Source: Nostocoides sp. F2B08 (GTDB taxonomy: Bacteria > Actinomycetota > Actinomycetes > Actinomycetales > Dermatophilaceae). From it: 64,000 bases of DNA. This document shows positions 32,681-39,937 of this stretch, one piece after another. Within the stretch, counting starts at the first letter, position 1. Every line of letters begins with the position of its first letter. The translations under genes were made by a program, and so were the position numbers. The stretch lies in NCBI RefSeq assembly GCF_009184895.1, contig NZ_WESE01000009.1:1-64000 (forward strand). Direction: 5' to 3'. Under the pieces are notes generated by a model. That model was not told the origin of the DNA, searched no databases, and saw only the letters and a program-made list of their open reading frames with translations.

Positions 32681-34162
32681 TCAGGCCTTCCGTCGGGTGC
32701 TGTGCGCGGCGAGCAGCTCCTCGAGCGCGTCGGGGATGGCATCGCCGATGACGGCGAGGTCCTTCATCGAGTCGCGGTCGGCGTTCAGGCCGTAGCAGAC
32801 GGTGCCCCGGTAGGACACGAGCCCGATCGCGAGCGCCTGTCCCTTGGCGAGCGGCATGACGGGGTAGGCCCGGACCATCCGGGCGCCGCCGACGTAGCGC
32901 GCGGCCTGCGGGCCGGGGACGTTGGTGATGGAGACGTTGAAGAAGCGACGCGACATCGCGCTGCCCGCCCGGGCTGCGAGCGAGTGGATCGTCGGCGACC
33001 CGAATCCGGCGACGCCGGACAGACGGTGCGCGGCGACCGCGCGGCCGCCCTCGAACTGCTGGCGCATCGCGAAGGCGATCTGGTGCAGGCGCATCGACGC
33101 CGACGGCTCCCCCACCGGCAGGTCGATGATGCAGGCGTCGATGCGCCCACCGGCCCGGTCGGAGGAGCCGTCACCGCGTGCCCCACCTGCGTCGTCCTCG
33201 TCGTCGATGCTCATCGGCACCAGGGCCCGGACGGTCGTCCCGCTGCGCACCGGCTCGCCCCTCGTGAGCATCCAGATCCGCAGCGCGCCGGTGACCACGG
33301 CGAGGATGACGTCGTGCGTCGTCACGTCCTCGGCGAAGTTGCCCTTCGGCAGGCGCGCCCGCACCGTGCGGTAGTCGTCGAGGTCGGTGTCGACCATGAC
33401 GAACCGTCGGGCCTCCCCGATCGTGCGGTTGAGCGGGCTGGGCGGCGCGGGGCGGGCGGAGGCGCGCATGAGCGCCGAGCCCATGTCGCCGAGGCCCTGG
33501 CCGGCGCGCCCGAGAGCCGAGCGGATCTCGTCCAGTCCGCCGCGGATCGCCTCGACGGCGGTGCCGGGCCGGCGGACCCCGTCGAGGACGGCGCCGAGGA
33601 CGAGCGAGACGTCGCTCGGGGCGGGGCGGGCGCGCCAGAGCCGGGTGGTGTCGCGCGCCGTCGTCGCCTTCTCCTCGACGATGAGGTCCGCGATGTCGAT
33701 CGCGTTGACGCCGTCGACGAGCGCGTGGTGGGCCTTGGTGATGATCGCGAACCGGCCGCCCTCGAGTCCCTCGACGAGGTAGACCTCCCACAGCGGGCGC
33801 GACCGGTCGAGCAGCCGGGACTGGACGCGCGCGACGAACTCGCCGAGCTGGTTGAGGTTTCCGGGCTTGGGCAGGGCGGCGCGGCGGACGTGGTAGGTGA
33901 TGTCGAACCGGGGGTCGTCGACCCAGACCGGCGCCGCGATGCGTCCGGGGACGTGGCGGATGACCTGCCGGTAGCGCGGGCTCGTCGTGATCCGCTCGGC
34001 GATGATGCCGACGATCTCGTCGTAGTCGAGCGTCCCGTCGCCCCCCGAGCCCCGCTCGGGTTCGAAGACGAGCACGGTGCCGACGTGCATGGGGGTCGTG
34101 GCGTCCTCCATGTAGAGGAACGACGCATCGAGCGAGGCGAGGCGGTCTGTCACGCCTCCCAT
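32681..34162 (-). CDS. WS/DGAT-type acyltransferase (wax ester synthase / diacylglycerol acyltransferase)
   Basis: The protein has 493 residues from ATG 34162. It has the catalytic HHALVDG motif (HHxxxDG) near residue 143, the N-terminal LDASFLYMEDATTPMHVGT signature and the C-terminal NVPGP motif. The family esterifies fatty acyl-CoA to diacylglycerol or fatty alcohols to make storage lipids in Actinobacteria. No typical signal peptide is seen; these enzymes are membrane-associated. Its -10 element overlaps the stop of the CpaE-like gene. Confidence 0.92.
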   Translation of the reverse strand: MGGVTDRLASLDASFLYMEDATTPMHVGTVLVFEPERGSGGDGTLDYDEIVGIIAERITTSPRYRQVIRHVPGRIAAPVWVDDPRFDITYHVRRAALPKPGNLNQLGEFVARVQSRLLDRSRPLWEVYLVEGLEGGRFAIITKAHHALVDGVNAIDIADLIVEEKATTARDTTRLWRARPAPSDVSLVLGAVLDGVRRPGTAVEAIRGGLDEIRSALGRAGQGLGDMGSALMRASARPAPPSPLNRTIGEARRFVMVDTDLDDYRTVRARLPKGNFAEDVTTHDVILAVVTGALRIWMLTRGEPVRSGTTVRALVPMSIDDEDDAGGARGDGSSDRAGGRIDACIIDLPVGEPSASMRLHQIAFAMRQQFEGGRAVAAHRLSGVAGFGSPTIHSLAARAGSAMSRRFFNVSITNVPGPQAARYVGGARMVRAYPVMPLAKGQALAIGLVSYRGTVCYGLNADRDSMKDLAVIGDAIPDALEELLAAHSTRRKA

Positions 34163-34170
34163 GGTCGCAG

Positions 34171-34176
34171 ATCCTA
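34171..34176 (-). promoter_or_regulatory. -10 element TAGGAT overlapping a stop codon
   Basis: On the minus strand TAGGAT is followed by 8 nt and ATG 34162. Its TAG is the stop codon of the upstream CpaE-like gene. Leaderless start. Confidence 0.5.
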
Positions 34177-35547
34177 GGAGGCCCGCCGTCCGCGGCGGGA
34201 CCGTCGGGTGGAGACCTCCGGCACCCGGTCCGGCAGCAGCTCGCGGGCGACGTCGCGCAGGGCCAGGCGGGCCCGGCTGGCCGGGGCGTGCTCGACGAGC
34301 GTCCGTCCGGCGAGCATCGCCCCGTCGCACGCGTCGCGGTCGTCGGGCACGACCGCGACGTCCTCGATCCCGCTGAACCGGCCGAGGATCTCGCGGATCG
34401 CGGACTCCGGACCGGGTCCGGAGGCCGATGCGCGCACCCGCGTGACGACGACGCGGGGAGACGGCGAGCTCACGTGCGCGAGCTCGGTGAGCCCTCGGAC
34501 CAGCCGCTGCAGCCCGACCGGCTCGCCTGCACCGACGGCGACGAGGTGGTCGGCGCGCTCGAGTGTGGTCAGGGTCGTCGCGTTGCGCCGCGGGGCCGCC
34601 GTGTCGTAGCTGAGCTCCTCGTCCGCCTCGAGCCCGAAGCCGCAGTCCACGACGACGACGTCGGCCACCCGGCGGCTCACGTCGAGGATCGTGCCCATGG
34701 CGCCGTCGCGCACCTCGGGCCACCGGTCGGCGCGCGGCAGGCCGGTGAGCACGCGCAGGTTCGGCGTCACCTCGGGCGCGCGGCGCATCAGCCCCGCCGC
34801 GTCGAGCGTCCCCTGCTCGGCGGCGCGGGCCACCGCCGCGAGTCCGGGGGTGTCGTCCAGGAGCCCGAGCACCTGGGCGACCGAGGAGCCGTACGTGTCG
34901 GCGTCGACGAGCAGGACGCGGGAGCCGGCCAGCGCATACTCCGCGGCGAGGGTGACCGCGACGGTCGTGCGCCCGGGTGCGCCGATCGGTCCCCAGACCG
35001 CGACGATCTCCCCCTCGGGATCCTCCGCTGGCAGGTCCGCGACCGCTGGTTCGGGGCGGACCGCGGAGAAGTCGCCGCCGAGGGCGAGGTCGATGCGGCG
35101 GTCGAGATCCCCGTCGGCTGAGGGGTCGAACGGCTCCGCGGGAGCCGGTATGCGGTGCGCCCGCAGCAGCTCCGGCTGCGGCGGGACGTGGCGCGCGACG
35201 ACGTCCTCGACGACCGCCGCGATCTCCGGGGCCGTGGCCGTGCTCGCGAGCACCCGGTCGACGCCGAGCTGGCGCAGGGTGCGCTCCCCCTCCTCGTCAC
35301 CCGGTGCGGTGACCCCGAGCACGGCGATGCCGAGCCGCACGAGCCGGTCGACGACATCACGCTCGAGGTGTGGCAGGTCCGGCGAGACCGCCGCGCACGT
35401 GCCGAGGCCCGCCGCCGCGGCGGCCAGCAGGTCGGGCACGTCGGCACAGCGGCGCGCGACCTCGAGCGACCTGGAGCCGCCGACCGTGGTGACGAACCGC
35501 GCCTCCTGGGCGGAGGACAGCGCGACGAGCAGACGGGCGGCGCTCAT
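34174..35547 (-). CDS. TadZ/CpaE-like ParA-family ATPase
   Basis: The protein has 457 residues; ATG 35547 overlaps the upstream stop (ATGA). An N-terminal receiver-like domain without an obvious phosphorylation site is followed by a MinD/ParA-type ATPase domain. That domain has a deviant P-loop WGPIGAPGRTTVAVTLA, VLLVDADTYGSS and VVVVDCGFGLE. The family positions Flp pilus assembly at the cell pole. It is paired with a CpaB-like gene and probably serves the tadABC genes located about 23 kb upstream. Confidence 0.85.
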   Translation of the reverse strand: MSAARLLVALSSAQEARFVTTVGGSRSLEVARRCADVPDLLAAAAAGLGTCAAVSPDLPHLERDVVDRLVRLGIAVLGVTAPGDEEGERTLRQLGVDRVLASTATAPEIAAVVEDVVARHVPPQPELLRAHRIPAPAEPFDPSADGDLDRRIDLALGGDFSAVRPEPAVADLPAEDPEGEIVAVWGPIGAPGRTTVAVTLAAEYALAGSRVLLVDADTYGSSVAQVLGLLDDTPGLAAVARAAEQGTLDAAGLMRRAPEVTPNLRVLTGLPRADRWPEVRDGAMGTILDVSRRVADVVVVDCGFGLEADEELSYDTAAPRRNATTLTTLERADHLVAVGAGEPVGLQRLVRGLTELAHVSSPSPRVVVTRVRASASGPGPESAIREILGRFSGIEDVAVVPDDRDACDGAMLAGRTLVEHAPASRARLALRDVARELLPDRVPEVSTRRSRRGRRAS

Positions 35548-36242
35548 CCGCCGGACCGGGTCACCGCACCGGGCACCGGCACGACCGTGACCTTGGCCTG
35601 GAGGTCGACGGCGGCGATGAGGTCGGGGACCTGCTCGACGGGGACCATGATCCGAACGGCCGTGCCGGCCCCGCTGCCGCCGAGACCTCGGCCGGAGGTG
35701 TCGACAGCGGCGACGGTGACGCGTTCGAGCAGCCGCTCCGGACCGGCGTACTCGTCGCGGACCGAGCCCGCGACAGGCAGGTTGACGAAGACGTCGACGA
35801 CGGTGCCGGAGGTCAGGGCCGCGGCCGACGTGGCGTCGACGGCGATGGTGACCTGCGAGAGGGCGGCGTCATCGGTGGTACCGACGGCCGAGAGCGGCAC
35901 GAGCTCGCCGGAGCGGACCTCGCGCAGCACCACACCTTCGGCCGGGAGCGGCTCGTCGGCGGGCAGGTATCCGGCGACCCCGTCGGCGAGCCGGACGTCC
36001 ACCCGCACCACGGCGGACTCGTCGAGGGACTGACCCGGTGTGAGCGGCCCTGCCGCGGCGTACATCGGGACGCTGTCGTCGGCGCGCGCCACGAGATAGG
36101 AGCCCAGGGCGATCGAGGCGAGGACGAGAAGGACGCCGACCAGGAGCCGCGAGTCCCGCCAGGACGGCGGTTGGATCCGGGCGGCCCGGTCGGTGGGCGC
36201 GCGCTCGGTGCGGGCGCGGTCGAGCGTGGAGAGGTCAGACAT
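35544..36242 (-). CDS. CpaB/RcpC-like SAF-domain protein of the Flp pilus
   Basis: The protein has 232 residues. A cytosolic Arg/Pro-rich start is followed by one membrane helix (RLLVGVLLVLASIALGSYLV, about 33-52), and then an extracytoplasmic SAF domain (GPLTPGQSLDESAVVRVDV; VDATSAAALTSGTVVDVFV). CpaB/RcpC proteins stabilise the pilus channel. It is the first gene of a two-gene unit with the CpaE-like ATPase. Confidence 0.85.
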   Translation of the reverse strand: MSDLSTLDRARTERAPTDRAARIQPPSWRDSRLLVGVLLVLASIALGSYLVARADDSVPMYAAAGPLTPGQSLDESAVVRVDVRLADGVAGYLPADEPLPAEGVVLREVRSGELVPLSAVGTTDDAALSQVTIAVDATSAAALTSGTVVDVFVNLPVAGSVRDEYAGPERLLERVTVAAVDTSGRGLGGSGAGTAVRIMVPVEQVPDLIAAVDLQAKVTVVPVPGAVTRSGG

Positions 36243-36363
36243 GTTCGTCCCCCGTGCCTTTCAGCGACGACCCGGCCGACCCCTCCCGAGGGGTCCCTGC
36301 GGCCGGGAACAGCGGTGCAGTGAGGGCCACATCATGACAAACCTTCGCTGCGTGCCCCAATAC

Positions 36364-36435
36364 TCGTCCACAACGGCACTCTTTGGCTTCGATGGGTGTC
36401 GTTTGTCCCCAATCTGTGGATATCCCTGTGGACAT
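36364..36435. promoter_or_regulatory. cluster of DnaA-box-like nonamers
   Basis: Within 72 bp there are TCGTCCACA (36364-36372), TTGTCCCCA (36403-36411), TGTGGATAT (36415-36423, reverse) and TGTGGACAT (36427-36435, reverse). Each is one or two bases from the actinobacterial DnaA box TTGTCCACA. An exact TTATCCACA occurs alone at 37290. The cluster sits in the gap between the divergent CpaB-like and HTH genes and could be regulatory; it is too small for an origin. Confidence 0.3.
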
Positions 36436-36450
36436 CGGCGCTCGGTGTCC

Positions 36451-36456
36451 TATCGT
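36451..36456 (+). promoter_or_regulatory. -10 element TATCGT, leaderless promoter
   Basis: TATCGT lies 6 nt before ATG 36463 with no Shine-Dalgarno sequence between. Confidence 0.5.
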
Positions 36457-36462
36457 GTCTGG

Positions 36463-36687
36463 ATGGCCAAACGCTTCATCCCGCTGTCCGAGGTCTGCGA
36501 GGTCCTCGACATCTCGTCGGCCCAGGCCTACGCCCTCGTCCGCAGCGGCGACCTGCCCGCCATCAAGGTCGGCGGCCGGGGTCAGTGGCGCGTCGAGACA
36601 GCCGAGCTCGAGGCCTACATCCAGCGGATGTATGCGCGGACCGCCCAGCTCGTCGCCTCCGGTGATCTCGAGGACGACGCTCAGTAG
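36463..36687 (+). CDS. helix-turn-helix excisionase/MerR-type DNA-binding protein
   Basis: The protein has 74 residues from ATG 36463. It consists of one HTH_17 (excisionase/AlpA) domain: PLSEVCEVLDISSAQAYALV is the winged helix-turn-helix and LPAIKVGGRGQWRV the wing. Such stand-alone proteins are common chromosomal regulators in Actinobacteria (BldC-like), so the excisionase resemblance does not by itself imply a prophage. It overlaps the convergent gene by 7 nt. Confidence 0.85.
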   Translation: MAKRFIPLSEVCEVLDISSAQAYALVRSGDLPAIKVGGRGQWRVETAELEAYIQRMYARTAQLVASGDLEDDAQ

Positions 36688-37250
36688 CGCTCGTCGTCCC
36701 GCGTCGCGCTCGCGCTGAGCACGGAGACGACCGCCCACGTCGCGATGGTCCGCCGGCCGGTGAGGGCTCCCGTTCGGCGCGGCTCGTCGACGGGGTGCTC
36801 ACTCAGGTCGAACCAGTCCTGACCGACGGCGTCGATCGTCCCGCTCACCCGCCCGCCGGAGCGGTCCGTCACGATGACGGAGGCGCGGTCGCGGGAGAGG
36901 GCTCGCAGCGCATACCCCAGCGCGAAGCGGCGTGAGGTGACCGCGGGGTCGCTGTGCCTGCTCAGGCCGGTCACCGCAGTCATGGCGGCGCTCGCGACGA
37001 GGAGCTCGCGGCCCGCGCCGTCGCGCAGGAGCAGCCAGTCGGCGCCGAGGTCGACGAGGGTGCCCTCGAGCGGCTCCCCGGTGACCGTCCACACCCCGAG
37101 GACCGCTCCGCGGCTCGCGGCACACCGCTCGGCGAGGGCGACGCGGGCGCGTTCGGCACGTGTGCGGTCCGCGACCTCCGCATCCCGATCACGGCGCTCC
37201 TCCGCCGCCCACTGCCCGTCGAGGTCGTCGAAGAGTCCCTGCCAGCGCAT
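36681..37250 (-). CDS. conserved hypothetical protein, beta-rich
   Basis: The protein has 189 residues. A charged N-terminal helix (residues 1-45) is followed by two related beta-rich halves: GVWTVTGEPLEGTLVDLGADW-like near 52 and VTDRSGGRVSGTIDAVGQDW-like near 125. Both read as an Sm/SH3-like strand pattern, so the protein may be an internal duplication. I recognise no named family. Confidence 0.7.
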   Translation of the reverse strand: MRWQGLFDDLDGQWAAEERRDRDAEVADRTRAERARVALAERCAASRGAVLGVWTVTGEPLEGTLVDLGADWLLLRDGAGRELLVASAAMTAVTGLSRHSDPAVTSRRFALGYALRALSRDRASVIVTDRSGGRVSGTIDAVGQDWFDLSEHPVDEPRRTGALTGRRTIATWAVVSVLSASATRDDERY

Positions 37251-37336
37251 ACCTCCGCACTCTATGTCGTGCCGGACGGTGCGGAAGAGTTATCCACAGG
37301 ATCGAATGAGGGCTTTACATGCTGTTTGATGCTGTT

Positions 37337-37342
37337 TAGTGT
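37337..37342 (+). promoter_or_regulatory. -10 element TAGTGT, leaderless promoter
   Basis: TAGTGT lies 7 nt before ATG 37350. This favours that start over ATG 37329, which lies upstream of the element. Confidence 0.45.
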
Positions 37343-37349
37343 CCCTTAC

Positions 37350-38141
37350 ATGCACTCCTCATCAGAGTCTCCGCATCCTGTGCGCGGCGTCGTCGTCCTC
37401 CTGTCCGTTGCCCTGGCCGCGCTCGGTTCGGGCTGGGCGCTCGCCATCGTCGTGCGTGACACGCTCGGCGCGCTCCGATCCCCTGGACGGGTGTCCGTCG
37501 ACGAGCTCGTCGTCGCCACCAGCGCAACCTGCGCCCTCGGCATCCTGCTCTGGGTGGCGCTGGGTCTGGTGCTCTCCGTGCTGGCGGCCCTCCCGGGCCC
37601 ACTGTTCGTCGGCGACCGGCTCCTCGACGCGGTCGCACCCGCGGCAGTGCGCCGGTGGGCCGGCCTGCTGCTCGGGGTCAGCGTCCTGACGGCCGGCCTG
37701 CCGGGTGCCGCCATGGCGCACGAGAGCTTGACGCGGACCAGCGTGGGCGCGGCCGGGTCTGCGGGTCCGTGGTCGACGGCTCAGGGAGCCACCGCGCCCG
37801 AGCCGATCTGGGTCCAGCCCGATCCCGAGGCCCACACGCCGGCGCCGGCACCGGGGTGGACGCCGACCCCGGTCCGCGCGCTGCCGTCGGTCACTCTCAC
37901 CGCCCCGCGGACGACGGACGCCGAGCGGGAGACGCGTTCGGTGACCGTCCGACGCGGGGACACCCTCTGGGACCTCGCCGCCGCGCACCTGGCGACGGAC
38001 GCCACCGATGCCGAGATCGCCGACGAGTGGCAGCGGTGGTTCCAGGCCAACCGCCGGGTCATCGGGCCGGACCCGGACCTACTCCTGCCCGGGCAGGTCC
38101 TCCAGGTTCCGGGCTCGACGGTCTCCGGAGGCTCGCGGTGA
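37350..38141 (+). CDS. membrane-anchored LysM-domain protein
   Basis: About 263 residues from ATG 37350. There are two hydrophobic segments near residues 12-35 and 60-85 and a third (LLLGVSVLTAGLPGAAMA) that may serve as a secretion signal. A Pro/Thr-rich linker follows, then a C-terminal LysM domain (SVTVRRGDTLWDLAAAHL .. LLPGQVLQVP) that binds peptidoglycan. It probably acts in the cell wall. It overlaps the Rv3235-like gene (GTGA). Confidence 0.82.
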   Translation: MHSSSESPHPVRGVVVLLSVALAALGSGWALAIVVRDTLGALRSPGRVSVDELVVATSATCALGILLWVALGLVLSVLAALPGPLFVGDRLLDAVAPAAVRRWAGLLLGVSVLTAGLPGAAMAHESLTRTSVGAAGSAGPWSTAQGATAPEPIWVQPDPEAHTPAPAPGWTPTPVRALPSVTLTAPRTTDAERETRSVTVRRGDTLWDLAAAHLATDATDAEIADEWQRWFQANRRVIGPDPDLLLPGQVLQVPGSTVSGGSR

Positions 38142-38653
38142 GCGCTCTGCCCGCGCTCTCGCCGCTCCAGATCGTCCCGGTCCCCCGGCCTCGACTGACC
38201 CCGGCGCCCCTGCCAGGCCACGGCTATCCTCCCGACGATCTCGACGCCCGCTTCGTCCAGGACTGGCTCGAGTTCGAGGACCACGAGGAGGACGAGCCCA
38301 CCCCACGCCTCCGGTCGCCCCTGCCGGATCCCGAGGCGGTCGCCGGCCCGCTCGCCCAGGCACTCGTCGAGGTGCTGGCGGGCCGGCGGCCGGTGGTCCA
38401 GATGGTGCGCTGGGCCTCACCGACCGTGTATGCGGGGGTCACCGCCCGCGCTTCCGTCGCCCACCGGCGGCGGCTGGCCCTGCGCGGGACGCCGGTGCGA
38501 CTCGCGGTCCGTCGGGTCATCGTCACGCGCCCGCGCGACGAGATCGCCGAGGTCTCGATCGTCGTCATCGACGGGACCAGGGTGCGGGCCATCGCCATGC
38601 AGCTTCGCGGCATCGACGGACGGTGGATCATCGACGCGCTCCAGGTGGGCTGA
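38138..38653 (+). CDS. Rv3235-like family protein
   Basis: The protein has 171 residues from GTG 38138. A Pro-rich N-terminus precedes a conserved C-terminal domain (GPLAQALVEVLAGRRPVVQM; VRRVIVTRPRDEIAEVSIVV; GRWIIDALQVG), as in the actinobacterial Rv3235 family of unknown function. In mycobacteria this gene lies a few genes from secA1, as here. It is translationally coupled to the LysM gene. Confidence 0.82.
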   Translation: MSALPALSPLQIVPVPRPRLTPAPLPGHGYPPDDLDARFVQDWLEFEDHEEDEPTPRLRSPLPDPEAVAGPLAQALVEVLAGRRPVVQMVRWASPTVYAGVTARASVAHRRRLALRGTPVRLAVRRVIVTRPRDEIAEVSIVVIDGTRVRAIAMQLRGIDGRWIIDALQVG

Positions 38654-38659
38654 GCAAAC

Positions 38660-39017
38660 CTCCCGGCCCGACGGGTCGCTGGTCCCTGGCTCCCAGGACG
38701 CCGGGCGCCCGAGCCCCATCCTGGCCGTACACCGAGGCCAGTCCGTGCTCGCGCCGCAGGCGGCGCGTCGGGTCGAGCAGCGACTCCGCGACCCTGGCGT
38801 CGGGGCCGGTCGCGCGTTCCCGCAGCTCACCGGCCGTGAGGACGACGTGCTCGACGAGATCTGCCGCGGACACTCCACCACGGAGATCGCCGGGCGGCTG
38901 GGACTCAGCGACAAGACCGTCCGCAACTACACCTCGGCGGTGCTCACCAAGCTCCAGGTCCGCGACCGCGCGGCACTGGTCGCGCTGGCCAGAGACGCCG
39001 GGTATCCGCGGGACTGA
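38660..39017 (+). pseudogene. LuxR-type response-regulator remnant without receiver domain
   Basis: The frame carries the end of a receiver-to-HTH linker (GQSVLAPQAARRV) and a complete LuxR helix-turn-helix (LTGREDDVLDEICRGHS; IAGRLGLSDKTVRNYTSAVL). There is no receiver domain, and the open frame continues upstream only into an unrelated frame of the Rv3235-like gene. I see no convincing start codon or ribosome-binding site. It is probably a truncated regulator; a small free HTH protein from a non-ATG start is possible. Confidence 0.55.
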
Positions 39018-39027
39018 CGCGCGCCGC

Positions 39028-39849
39028 TCAGCGACGGCCGCCGACGTCGATCGTCATCCCCTCGTGCGCCGTCACCGCGAAGCCGTCCCGGCCGAACTCC
39101 GCACTGATCTCGTCGAGCGCGATGTCGGTGCGGGCGGGGCCGTGGTGGAACAGCACGAGGCTGCGGGCATGGACCTCGTCGGCGAGGGCCAGGGCCTCGT
39201 CGATGGTCGCGTGCCCGTAGTCAACGGCCCTGGGCCGTTCGTGGTCGAGGAACTGGGCATCGTGGACCAGGACGTCGACGCCGTGCATCGCCTCCCGCGC
39301 AGCAGCATCGACACCCGCCGCCGGGGCGTGGTCGGGAACATAGGCGATAGAGCCGGAGGCGTCGGAGACCCGGTAGCCGTAGGTCCGCCCGCCCTTGTGC
39401 GAGACCTCGAACGGCAGGACACCGAAGCCCTCAGCCGTGAAGGCCTCGGTCTCGACCGCGGTGAAGGACCAGTCGCCCTTGAGCCCCTCCGGGGTGATCG
39501 GGAAGGACGGCGGCGACATGAAGCGGGCGACGAGGTCGCGGCCGTTAAGTCCACCGTCCGCCGGCACGAAGACGTCGGCCCGCGCGTCGGGGCGGTCGCC
39601 CGCGGCGAAGAACGGGATGCCCTGCACGTGATCCCAGTGCAGGTGGCTGATCAGGATCGACCCCGTGAAAGCGTTGGGCGCGAGCAGCGGGGTGAGCATC
39701 CGGAGGCCGGTGCCGGCATCGAGGATCAGCTGCGGCTCGCTCGCCGAGTCGGTCGAAACGGCCACGCACGAGGTGTGGCCGCCATAGCGGACGAACTCCG
39801 CTCCGGGTGCCGGGGTGGACCCCCGGACTCCGAGAAAGGTGAGCCGCAT
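39028..39849 (-). CDS. metallo-beta-lactamase-fold hydrolase
   Basis: The protein has 273 residues from ATG 39849, with GGAGG upstream. It shows the MBL metal-binding motif SHLHWDH (HxHxDH) near residue 70, PDHAPAAG and VHDAQFLDHE in the core, and a late His (LFHHGPARTD). It starts MRLTFLGVRGSTPAPG, as in the PhnP/RNase Z-like cytosolic branch (phosphodiesterase-type). The substrate is unknown. It is divergent from the cyclase gene at 39938. Confidence 0.88.
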   Translation of the reverse strand: MRLTFLGVRGSTPAPGAEFVRYGGHTSCVAVSTDSASEPQLILDAGTGLRMLTPLLAPNAFTGSILISHLHWDHVQGIPFFAAGDRPDARADVFVPADGGLNGRDLVARFMSPPSFPITPEGLKGDWSFTAVETEAFTAEGFGVLPFEVSHKGGRTYGYRVSDASGSIAYVPDHAPAAGVDAAAREAMHGVDVLVHDAQFLDHERPRAVDYGHATIDEALALADEVHARSLVLFHHGPARTDIALDEISAEFGRDGFAVTAHEGMTIDVGGRR

Positions 39850-39937
39850 CCTTGATCCTCCACCCTGAGCGAAGAACTCCGCCTGTCATCTCTCGACCTG
39901 TGGAAGTCTAGGGGTCAGACCCCTGCGAGAAGGCTGA

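Noticed and set aside
36364-36435. Replication origin
   Set aside because: Only four weak boxes, no AT-rich unwinding region and no dnaA/dnaN nearby.
36463-36687. Excisionase of an integrated element
   Set aside because: No integrase, attachment repeats or phage genes nearby; stand-alone HTH_17 proteins are common in Actinobacteria.
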